From the NCBI GenBank assembly GCA_022496805.1, contig CM040101.1, forward strand, positions 2,606,501 through 2,670,500: 64,000 nt of DNA, given 5' to 3'. The notes under the pieces are model-generated. The model did not search any database. It had not been told where the DNA came from and saw only the letters and a program-made list of their open reading frames with translations. Position 1 is the stretch's first letter. Every line of letters starts with the position of its first letter. The position numbers and the translations under genes are program-made. The DNA is from Pohlia nutans (taxonomy: Eukaryota; Streptophyta; Bryopsida; Bryales; Mniaceae). Shown here in pieces: positions 36,118 through 46,167 of the stretch.

Positions 36118-36640
36118 CTGGCACAATGGTAAGGTCATTGGAGCAAGGCCGGCGCCTACGCGGTTCCACAGCTAGGAAACGCAGTGGTTTTTTTGAGTCC
36201 ATTGTGACGTTGCCACAACGGCTAGCACCCTCACAGTGAATTCCTGCAAAGATCCGAGTAGTACATGTCCCAGGTTTAGGGTGAGAACTGAAATTTTCAT
36301 TTTGCTTCCACAGAAGTCCGCTGGCACAATGGTAAGGGAAGTCGAGCAAAGTCGACGCAGGTGGTTCAGCACAGCGAGGATGCAAATTCATATTATTGGG
36401 TTTAAGGTCATGTTGCCACAACGGCTAGCTCGATGGAAAACGGGAATTTTGAATTTGCTTCTATCGGAGTTTGTTGGCACAATGGTCACCTCGGTGGAGC
36501 GAATCCGCCGCCCAGGGTTTAGCACAGCGAGGATGCAAATTCGGGCACTTGGGTTTGAACAAGGGAGTTGCTACAACGCCTACCTAGATGGACGCAAAGC
36601 AGAGTGTAAGTCAATTGCTGCTATGATAGGTGTTAGGCGT
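36118..36640 (+). repeat. Subterminal repeats of the 15.8 kb element
   Basis: The phrase CTGGCACAATGGT occurs at 36118-36130 and 36321-36333, and as TTGGCACAATGGT at 36474-36486, each followed by related text. TTTAGCACAGCGAGGATGCA and a near copy, GTTGCCACAACGGCTAGC, and GCTTCCAC are also repeated. A plus frame crosses the block (36236-36778) but mostly translates the repeats. Subterminal repeat arrays often bind transposase; that role here is inferred. Confidence 0.6.
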
Positions 36641-39418
36641 GTTCCAACGTACCAGGTGAGGAAATATGGAATTCTGATTTTGCTTCCACCAAGGAGGACT
36701 AGGTTTTGCTTCCATGAAAAGGAGTTGAAATTTGCTTTGGATACGAGACACATCGATGCCTGCCCATTTAGCGACTAAGGAGAAGCAACAAAATTCTTTT
36801 CACATTCTGTTTTAAGGTGCCCACCTTCGCTGTCCCCAAGTACATCATTGTCATTTTCGAGACACATAGTGAGATACTATTTGGTGACAACTCTTGAGTT
36901 TTGATTGTTTGGGTGAGCATAACAAGGTCTGTCTACATAGTTGTAGACCGTTGAGTAGCATTGTGAGATTCTTGCGCTTCTTTAGATTTTTGGATTCTCA
37001 ATGGCAGCAAGGCTTGCACTCAGTACTTCGTACATTCTCCAAGTTTCGCTTGATGCACGCTATGCACCACTGATTAGGCGAGGTTGTTTGCGATCTGAGC
37101 AACCGTGTAAATCAACGTTTCGAGCACGAAGGGTAGCAAGAGATACAAACATTGACTTATGGACCGATGGCAGCATTTACCCTGTTGATCCAGTAACTAG
37201 GAAGCCACCTCCATTCAAAACTCTTAAGGATTGCCTTCAATTCATATGCCATGGAGAGCTGGGCATGTATGGATATACATACAAATTGATGCTCCATTCC
37301 CATGGAAGTCCTACATGGTTAGAGCTGGAAATCTGATGCAGACAGCTGCAAGAAGAAGTGACTGTGGTGAGAGACGAAAATGCGGCCAACACCTCAAGGC
37401 ATGACAATGAACTGCAGTTCATTGCAACGCGTTACAGTGACTTAGAGAAGACATGCATGGAATTGCGGGCTGAATTGCAGACTGTCTGTGATGAGATGGG
37501 CAACAAAGAGAGAACTTATAACATGAAGGTGCAACATCTGGAGTCCGAGGTGCACTGTTGGAAACAAGAATTTGAGCGGCTCCAACAAAAAGCCAGTTTT
37601 GAAAAAGAGACGCCTATAGGAATTCAACGTAGGGCTCGGACACTTAGAGGGATTGATGAGCTAAATCCTGGTACAGGTGCAAAACGCAAAGTGAAGCTCA
37701 TGAGAAGAGTGTTGCAACCACATGTCGTTGAAACTGTCAATGACCGCAACCGGGTCCTGCGTGGACAAAAGCGACTTCATGGGGATAAAGAGTCCCAAAC
37801 CAGAACCGCTATAACTCTAGCCAGGATACTATCAATTCATGAGGGTCTCGCTCTCGCAACCCACCCTGCTATGGGACATGTTGAGACCAAGATTGCCAAC
37901 AACGTTCTTAAATCAATTGGTGAGAGTGTAGGATTGGATAAAATACTTGTTGCTTGCGACCAAGCAGGGTTGTCCTATCGGGGATACGGTGCTATTTACA
38001 AAGCTGTGAGGGGTCCAATTGAACTTCTGAACAAAGATATAAAAGCCAACGTTTTACCTAACCTCTATCATGTAAAATTGCTTTGGAAGGAGTTGAATGC
38101 CAACTTGCCACAGTTTGTTGGCGAATACTACCACGTTCAAGGTCGAATGACGCTGCCAACAACGTCCAAGAAAACCAAGAAATCCGATGAGATATGAAAA
38201 GATGTAGTCTTGACTGACAAAAACTCTTTATTCACTGATTTTGAGGTTGTCCAACAAAGCATGGTGATCTTCTATGGCATCACGGAAATTAGTATGGTTC
38301 TTCCTTCATGTAAGTGGCTTACTATTTGTGCGTTTGGGATCAGCATCCACAGTGATTGTGTACAACAAAGAAATTAGTTTGTTGTTACAATGTGCCCTCA
38401 CACCCACTTTGATTGTTTGCGCAAAGTTGAGAGGAGCACCTCTGATCTTTGTCATGAAACTCGACGAGGCAGAGATTGTAAATGGAAAAAAATTTGAGCG
38501 TGTTAGTATCACATTGATGAACAGGACATTGGATGCAGACATTCAGAAGGACCATGAGAAGTACTTCTCAGTCTAATCGGAGCAAGAAATTTAGCCAGTT
38601 GCTACCTTCCAAGTCGAGAAGGAGTCCTACGATGTTCTCTTAAGTATTTGCAAAATCGAAGTTCCCAATTGTGATTACAGCACAATCAAATGGCCAAAAA
38701 CTGCAAGTCCCTCGAGTTGGTGAATTTCAAGTGGAATAGCACCTCGCAGCGGATATGAAGACGATTAAGTGTATGTACGGACTTCAAACTAGGCTTGCCT
38801 ATGCAATGAACTGCATATTTTGCGAGCAAAAGAGGATTAAGCCTACACTGGGGACAGCAAGTTAGGCAAATGCTGCGATCAGAGGCCGCGGTAAACCAAA
38901 CTGGGTGGGAGGACTGTTTGTCAGCAGTGTAGCAGAGGAACCTTGTGACATGAATGCATCTGCAAGGTGGAGGCCCATTTTGCCAATTCCTTTGTCGAGA
39001 ATACACATTTGTACATTGCATGCCCAGGTTCGATTAACGGAGAAGATTGTACACATGCATATCATGTATGTTTGGAACATAAAGGACCAAAACCTTAGGG
39101 CTACTGCAATCGAGCAGATGGAGAAGTCATTGTCAGCCATCGGGGCTCATGGTGGGAACGTGGAGATTAAGAGGGATCCCAAGCTCAGTGGTAACACTGG
39201 AAACGTGCCACAAAAACCATCTCTCAGTGGTGTTGTTGCCACCAGACTTTTCAAACTGAGCATTTGGTCTGGCAATGATAAGGCTTGGAAAGATGTTTGT
39301 CAAACCGAGAATAATAATATTGGCAGTGGTGCAGACCGCATTGCCAAGGCAGCTATGTGGCAAGCATTTGAGGAGGTCCTACCATATTTTACGGAATTGG
39401 TGTTGACAGCAGAACAGC

Positions 39419-39652
39419 CACTACTAGAGAGTGCGTAAAAACCAAGACAAAACCAAGACACATCTGTTGGAACCAACAGAGAATGGGTTTAACGTAGCAA
39501 ACATTTAGTCATCTGCACAAAACCAACAAGTTTTCTCTTGGAACCAACAAGTTCCTGTTGATTTTCCAGAATCAACTGTTCCTAACCCGCACAGAACCAA
39601 CAGAATTTCTGTTGATTTTGTGCGGGTTAGGAACCCCATTTCTCTAGTAGTG
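39419..39652. mobile_element. CACTA MITE, 234 bp, AGC duplication
   Basis: Perfect 12-bp terminal inverted repeat CACTACTAGAGA, flanked by AGC on both sides (39416-39418 and 39653-39655). Both signs are diagnostic of the CACTA (EnSpm) superfamily. The interior contains CCAACAG/CTGTTG subterminal motifs and a near-perfect hairpin at 39578-39634 (CCTAACCCGCACA ... TGTGCGGGTTAGG). It is noncoding and interrupts the transposase-like gene. Confidence 0.93.
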
Positions 39653-40284
39653 AGCGAATGCAGTTCAAACAGAATGTCATAGCACGTGATACCGGATATT
39701 CCCCTAGAACGCACTTTTTCGTATTAAGAACGCTCGTAGAGGCGATTTCCGGGTTATCGTTCCGCGGAGATTCTGTGAAGTGGGAAGTTTCCGGAGATAG
39801 CCTTGGACTGGTGATCTCTCTCTCTCTTGTCACCAGCTGAATTCCTCTTTCCTACTGAACCGGGTCTTCCCCTACTGACTGACCCGGTTGCAACTAGATC
39901 CGGTATCCTTCCGGGGAGGCCTCTTCACTATCCCTTCTCTCCCGGGTCCACCTTTGTGACCTGATCCGGTTTCGTTTAACCTTTGTTTCCCCTCAGAGGG
40001 TTCTCCATTCACATTAGTGGTGTTGGATTGAAAGACACACCCTTCCTGCTGATTTAAGTGATGGGAACTTCACTACCTTCCGGTTATTCTAACTCAACTC
40101 CTCAATCCGGGTAATTCCCGTACTGCACTTCAGCTGCAGATTCATCCCAAACCCACAGCCGGCACTTAAGCGCAACCCGGTTTTCCCCCTTCTCAAAATA
40201 CTACAACGACTTGATAACCGGGATGGACCCTTATCCGGGGCGTCCGGAATCGGTTGAACTCCTAACAGTTCGTTTTACTCTGAT

Positions 40285-40655
40285 CCTTCCGGCTCTCCTT
40301 ATCACATGGTCTACCCGGGTGCTGGCACCTCAACCGGACTACCCGTCCAGGAGTTCTGAGAGGACCGAAGTACCCCCTCTTATCCACTCAGCCACTAACC
40401 CGGGTTATACCCTGCAACCAAGCACGGAACAACCCACATTCAAACAATCTCTGAGTTTTCCCAATACTCGGACTCTTAACTGGATCTACAACAGAACCCG
40501 GTTATTCCGGACTCTCTTGTCATATGGTCTATCCAGGTGCTGGCACCTCAACCGGACTACCCGTCCAAGAGTTCTGAGAGGACCGGAGTACCCCCCTCCT
40601 ATCCATTCAGCCACTAACCCGGATTATACCTTGCAACCATGCACGGAACAACCCG
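40285..40655. repeat. Direct duplication inside the GC-rich insertion
   Basis: GCTGGCACCTCAACCGGACT starts at 40321 and again at 40539, a 218-bp offset. About 150 bp are duplicated with few differences, including GAGTTCTGAGAGGACCG and CATGCACGGAACAACCC-like ends. A plus frame across it simply repeats itself and is not a supported gene. Confidence 0.8.
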
Positions 40656-41125
40656 ATCAATCCTTCCGGTCACCAAGGGACTAATTGGACTACTGTCTCA
40701 ATCAACAACCACACACACACATACACGAACACTCCGGTCCGTAGAAGAGTATGCCTATGATCATTTACAAAGAGAAAATGGTACACAAAAAGATCCCAGG
40801 AATGAGGAACATCCTTGGATAAAAAGAAAACACAAAGCCGACCAGATCCGGGAAACCCGCAGATCCTAAAAACCCGGGATCCGGAAAACCGGGGGACTAC
40901 CCCACGATTCAGTTCTCTTCCTACACTGCAACTAACATTAGAATCCTAAAAACCTAACTCCCAAACGGACTCCTCCCCTACTGCACAAGGGCCCACAAGG
41001 CCGGATCCATCAAACCCGGAACCTAACTACTCAGCCGCTCCCGAGCAGTTGTTCCCGATCCGAACCCTCCAATCCAATTCCTTGCTCACCGCGCTCTCCT
41101 GCCGTTCGCCTACCGGTTCGCGCCG

Positions 41126-43588
41126 TTACGCACCATCCGGTTGACTGTCCGGATTGCCTCCTGGCCCACCCTCTGGCCTTCCATCCTCACCCTATTGGGC
41201 ATCCGTCTCCGCCATCTCCTCCTCCGGATTCAGAAACCCGGCCAGACTTGCTTCTCCTGGCTCGGCTGCCTGAACCGGCTCCATCTCGCTCCTCATCCGG
41301 GAGGTTTGATCTGGAGTGGGGCTTCTCACTCCCAGCAACCGGTTCAACTCTCCTGCCTGGGGTGCCTCGTCAGACAACCGGAAGTTCCCCTGCAACTCAC
41401 TTCCGGACAGGGAGGCCCTCCCATCCCTGTGGCTGGTCTCCACCGCTTCCGGTTCAGGTACGGTTGAACACCTTGTTAGCACCTCTGCTGCCAGCGCCCG
41501 GAACTCCACAAGTGCCTCTTCCACCCGGGCAGCATACTTCTTCACGATGCTCTTTACCCGTTCTACGTCTTCCTCCTCGGAATCACTCATCAACTCATCG
41601 TACAACCGCGCCTTGGTCTATACTTCCCCATCCGGTCGGAACAACCGGGACACCGTCTCAAAGCAGGTCCGGTCATGTTGTTCCATGGTCCGGATAGTCC
41701 GCTTCGCCCGCCTCAGCTCCTTTTTCTGTTCCCGCAAGAGCTGGGTCACTCCGGTGGCCTCCTTGCGAGCCCGGCTTCCCTCCCGCCGAATTTGCCTGAC
41801 TATTTCCGAGAACTCCTTCACCTCCGTGCTCCTGAGGACGTTCCCAATTCCCCTCACTGCGGTGTAGAGTGGAGTGTACTGCTCCTCCACCATATTCAAT
41901 GCCGTCCGGATTGGCCCGAGCATGACGTCCGCTCTCGCCAGGATCGGTACGTCCGGTCGTGCCTCCCGGTTTGGCTGTGCTGCAGGGGTGGGCTGTGCTG
42001 CAGGGGTGGGCTCCTCTCTTCGGTCTGGTGCGTCCTCCCGGTTTCGCTCCCCAGCCTCCGCTTCCGGTCCTGCTCCCACCTTTTGCTTCCCTTTTTCCTG
42101 CGCATTTGCCCTCTAGTTGCTGGGACCAGGTTCTCCGGTGGTACGGTTACCTCTACCATCCACTGGAGTGGTCTTCATCCGGGTCGGGGTCGTCTTCCTG
42201 AAAGGTGAAGCGTCCTCCCGGGGAGGAGAAATCTCCCAGAGGTCCGAATCCTCCCCTTCGTCACTCCGGATGATCCGCTTCCGCTTTTGCGACTGCTGTC
42301 TCCGGGCGTGCACGGAGGCACCTTCTCCTTCTGGTCTTGCGTTCCCTACCGGTTCCGTCCTCTCCTTTTGCCCTTCCTCCGCTAGTGGGCTTCTTCCTCC
42401 CGGTTGTCTTCCTTCCGGGTCTTCTCTCCTCTTCCTGCGCTCCTCCGGTCGCAGGCTGGTACCTCCCGGTTCCTCCTGTCTCTTCCTTCGCTCCTCCGGT
42501 TGGCTCCTTTCATCCGGACGGAGTTTGCGCGCTTTGGCTGGACTCCGGTCGGCTGGAGGCAAAGTTGGTTTCTCCAATTTCGCCTTCTCCCTATCCGTGA
42601 GACATCCGTGCTTGTCATACAAGTGGTAAAGGAAAGGGGTAATGGGACAACCTTTTGCTCCTCCGATCTTCATGGCCTACCGATTTACAATTTCATATAT
42701 CACAACTCCCCACCCGATTATCCTTTTATAAAGGAGCGCGGAGAAGATACCCTTTGCCAATTTGATCGTGACAGTGGTGGGCTTATCTGGACTGAGGATG
42801 GGTACCAGGAATTGAAGCAGCCGCTTCTCCCGGGGAATCCGGCAATGCTCCACCCGGAATCCGTCCTTCTCTGAGATCTCGGAGAACCGCCCCTTCACCC
42901 AATCCGAATCCCCTTTCTGGCCAGACTCGAGTCCGTACTCGCTGTCCGGAAGGTCATATGCCCGGCTCCAGTGCTCCCAGGTCCAATGCGTGCGCTTCTC
43001 CCGGATGTAGTTCTCCCGGAAGGCTGGTGGTACTGGCTTCCCCTGCACTTCCGCCAGTATTCCGGTGTCTTGGATGTCCCAGTTCCGGTACAGGAGCTCA
43101 TCGCATTGCATGGTCGCGAGGTCGCTGCGCAGCATCTCAAAATCGCCCGGATACTGGGGCACTACCGGAATCACCTTCTTCTCCGTGATTCGGTTCCCTA
43201 CAGCACTCTCTCCTCCCCGTGCCCTCGCTACATACTCCGGACGTAGTCTCTTCTTCTTCCGCGAACTGCGCCTAAGTTTCTGGCGCTCCTTCTGCTCTAA
43301 CTCCGGTCCCACACTATCAACTCTACTGCTATCCGGAAGCACGAAATTCTGCTGGCGCGGAAGACTGGAACTGTAGAGAGTGAATGAACTGTGGGTCACC
43401 CAATTTAAAGTGGCCCACTTCAATGCTCGGATCGTGGCCGGGTTCATCGGAGACCCGTCCTCACCTATCCGGTCTCCCATCCGGTTTCCAACCGAAATCC
43501 GCTGTCTATCTAGTCCTGCAGTAATTCCACTAGGCTGCGCACGGACGCCACTCTCTCTCCAAATAAATAACTGGGCTGTTTTGGTCAT
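41126..43588 (-). pseudogene. Element protein frame interrupted only by four TAG codons
   Basis: The frame opens with ATG at 43588, 15 nt after an in-frame TAA, and runs about 820 codons to TAA at 41126-41128. Four in-frame TAGs interrupt it: 42677-42679, 42113-42115, 41618-41620 and 41192-41194. The parts read as one protein. The N-terminal ~300 codons are followed, across the first TAG, by KGCPITPFLYHLYDKHG. This resembles the helical domain of plant transposon-associated proteins (tentative). Next comes a charged disordered region with EERRKRQEEP-type repeats and an acidic patch (SDEGEDSDLWEISPP). Then there is a coiled coil (EVKEFSEIVRQIRREGSRAR) and an acidic C-terminal region (MSDSEEEDVERVKSIVKKY). 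No polymerase or integrase was seen. The product may be Gag-like or an accessory protein. The long plus-strand frames here are shadows of this GC-rich sequence. Confidence 0.6.
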
Positions 43589-44312
43589 TACTTCTCCTAT
43601 TTATGGCGGAAAGACTACTCCTAGTTGCCCTAGAAACCCTAACTAGCCGCTTTTGGGAAAACGAGGTTCGACACAGAAGATAGGAAATTGGAGAAGGGCA
43701 TATTTAAAAGCCTTTGGGGAGGAGCATGTTTTCCATTACATGGTATTTTCTTTAATCCCTTTGCCAAAATTCTGTCTCTGACTTTACGGTACACTCTTCA
43801 TCAGGGCAACGGGTTTTAACTTTCTTCTTTTTGATGGCAACACGTACTTGTGAGGCACTCAAATTGGTTTGTTGAGCAATATGGTAGCCTCTCTGTCTGG
43901 AGTTGCCAGGGTATAGAGAAATCTCACCATCAAGCAAAGGCAGCAAATCAAGCACATACATCTCATGATGGTGGCAAAACGCGCATCAGTGTCATTTTGC
44001 AACAATTCCAGCATTGGTACCGAAATATACAACATCGATACAACAAGAAATTGGAGTGCTTAAGAGTTGTCCATACCCCCGTCAATGATGCAAGAGGCGC
44101 AGCTGCATGCAGAAGACGCGAGCGGTGGCATCAATCAAGTGCTGCCAGTGCGTTGGAGAACTAGCGGTCAAGGCAAAAGCGTGTTGGCAAAACGTGGGTA
44201 AATTAAGACTTCGTTCGAGGTAACACTGTTGGCTTCGTAGAAGAACAGCCGGAATGGAATTGCAACGGGGACATAGTTGGAAACGAGGGCGACGATGAGG
44301 AACTAAGGGATG

Positions 44313-44366
44313 CTGCCAACGAAGTGGACATTCAGGATGTTGCCAACGAAGTGGACATTCAGGATG
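44313..44366 (+). repeat. 27-bp tandem duplication in the acidic tail
   Basis: GCCAACGAAGTGGACATTCA is repeated in two adjacent 27-bp units near 44316 and 44343, encoding ANEVDIQD twice. A partial third unit ends at the TAA (44378-44380). Being a multiple of three, it suggests the duplication arose while the frame was used. Confidence 0.75.
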
Positions 44367-44380
44367 CTTACAACGAATAA

Positions 44381-46167
44381 GGCAAATACACTTGCATTTC
44401 CCATTTCGGATATATGGAATATGGTTGACCAATAATGTTATAATTTCAATATATTTTTTCTGTTTGTACAGCTTGACATTATATTATGACATGTACTATG
44501 TCCCCAATTTTCATATTCCTTCTCAATTTGTAACTCATTGTGTAGGCCAGTATTTTCATGGATACATGGTTAGATTTTTTTTTTCTGGGTTTTAGAGTCT
44601 CTATCCCGTTCGTCTCACTTTTATTTCAATTTCCTAATCTCCTACCATTTATTTGTTATTTTGCTATCTCTTTGTATCTCTTCTTTTTATATTATCATCT
44701 TAATGTGCATACTAAATAGTATTTTAAACAGTGAATATTAAATACTAATTTTTTTAATAAATAGTAGTCAATTTAAAATAGTGAATGATATAAACATTGA
44801 GATTTTTGGTCTAATGCGGCTTCCAAATAAAGAAAACCTTTTAATAGAAAATAAAATTCACACTTAGAAAATCACATGGTAAAAAAATCATGGTCTCACT
44901 CCCATTCCTTTTGCTTTTGTCCTCTTCCCTAAACTTCTCCTCTTCATTACTTATTTTCTCTTTCTTTCTCCCCTTCCTTTTTTTAAGAGAATTCCTTATT
45001 TATTTATTTAATTTTTTTATTGTTCGGAAATTTTTTCATGGGCTTTCCATTTCCATTTTGATATTTGATCTATTTTCAGGATATTACTTCTAAGAATACT
45101 TGGAGTTCATATTATTCAAAGTAAAAAAGGAATTCCTCATATTTGTAGAATTCATCTAATATGGCTACTAAATTACATGGATTTTGATACTTCAATAATG
45201 CAAAGCAAGTCCAATCAAAAATCCTTCGCCATAATGACCCCAACAAACAATCTTATTAATCATGCCGACGAGTCATCCATACCTCCAATTCCATTTTATG
45301 GCATGTTATTGTGCACCCCATCAAAAAATCACATTTACTTGCAAATCGATGAACCCTAAAACCCTAACTAAAAAATGACAATGACATGTAGGATATATAC
45401 TTGCTACCAACCCTTTTATAAGCTAGGGTAGGGTTTAGGGGCTTTATGAAGAGAGTCTTTATTAAAAGTTTAGGAGGGGAAGTTTATGATAAAAGGCTTT
45501 ATGAAGAGAGGCTTGATGAATCCTACCCTTTATGAAGAGAGGCTTTATGAGGAGAGGCTTCATGAAGTGTTTACAAAGAGAGGTTTATGAACTTGCCACC
45601 AACCCATTTCCCATAAACTGCTCCATTTCCCATACTTTGTCCCATTTCCCATACTCTGCATGTATATTCTTCTCATACTCTGTCCCAATCCATTTCCCAT
45701 ACTCTCTCCCAAGTCCTTCATACCTCACTCGTCACCCTGTTGATGGTAGCATAAGCCCTTGCGTTCCAAGCGCCATCGTCCCACTAATAAGCCACCTGTT
45801 GCACCCTCCTCTCAACAGCGCGTGTGAAGGGCGAGCGCACATCACTTAGCGGAGTGTGAACGGAGCGCAGAAAGTGAACGGAGTGGGAAGCTACATTGCT
45901 GCATTGGACGCTGCCTCCGACTGCAACGGCGGTGAAGGAGACTATGGTAGGGGTTCCAAACGTGAAGGTAAGGAGGCGCTGCCTCTCTACTTTCGTTTTT
46001 TTTAATTTCACTTGCGCTGGCAATTGCAACGGCGACCCTAAACACTACGCCTTGAATGGTGATTGTTCCGAACTTCTCTTCAGCAGTGGTAGGTGAATTT
46101 TTGGCCAAATTGAGTTTGAAATGTTGGTAGAACTTATAGCTGAAGCCCTTCATAGTCGTTGATAGGA
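44381..46167. other. Interior spacer of the 15.8 kb element
   Basis: AT-rich DNA between two genes of the element. Local low-order repeats are GGCTTTATGAAGAGAGG-type units (about 45440-45570) and CCATTTCCCATACTCTG-type units (about 45605-45710). 45780-46167 is probably the leader of the next gene. No supported frame was found. Confidence 0.5.

Larger units (their letters stand above)
39675..43673 (-). mobile_element. GC-rich 3,999-bp insertion with CAGAA duplication
   Basis: It begins TGTCATAGCACGTGATACC and ends AACGAGGTTCGACA. CAGAA flanks it (39670-39674 and 43674-43678). TG...CA ends and a 5-bp duplication are the signature of an LTR-retrotransposon integrase. I found no repeat of the first bases near the other end, so it is not a normal element with two LTRs. 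It may be a ~4 kb solo LTR or an element of unknown type. It is rich in CCGG and much GC-richer than its surroundings. It carries one long minus-strand frame (43588-41126) and a 218-bp-spaced duplication (40285-40655). Confidence 0.85.
37001..44380 (+). pseudogene. Transposase-like gene, split by two insertions and decayed
   Basis: This is probably the transposase of the 15.8 kb element. Coding pieces are 37001-38197 (one in-frame TGA at 37334), 38274-38690 (after a frame change, stops at 38574 and 38592), about 39029-39418, 39656-39674, 43679-43732, and 43850-44380 (stops at 44162 and 44204). The N-terminal third has a coiled coil (37.36-37.6 kb). Conserved-looking stretches are GLSYRGYGAIYKAVRG, LIFVMKLDEAEIVNGKKFER, RDPKLSGNTGNVPQKP, KAFGEEHVFHYM and EQYGSLSVWSCQGIEKSH. 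The D in the second and the E in the last are candidate catalytic acids (inference). The protein ends in an acidic tail containing a duplicated ANEVDIQD. Removing both nested insertions rejoins the frame as KIGNWRRAYLKAFGEEH. Some breaks, such as 43733-43850 and just before 39029 (acceptor-like GCCCAG), may be introns. I do not recognise the family. Confidence 0.55.

Noticed and set aside
36236..36778. 180-codon plus frame near the left end of the giant transposon
   Set aside because: Mostly a translation of the subterminal repeat blocks; no domain seen, although it shares phase with the gene starting at 37001.
40211..43646. Many long plus-strand frames in the GC-rich insertion
   Set aside because: They mirror the minus-strand frame in CCGG-rich DNA. 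The collinear minus-strand series in a single phase, with coherent protein sequence, is the better explanation.
39675..43673. Ordinary LTR retrotransposon with two LTRs
   Set aside because: The first bases are not repeated near the other end, and no protease, reverse transcriptase or integrase motif was seen inside.
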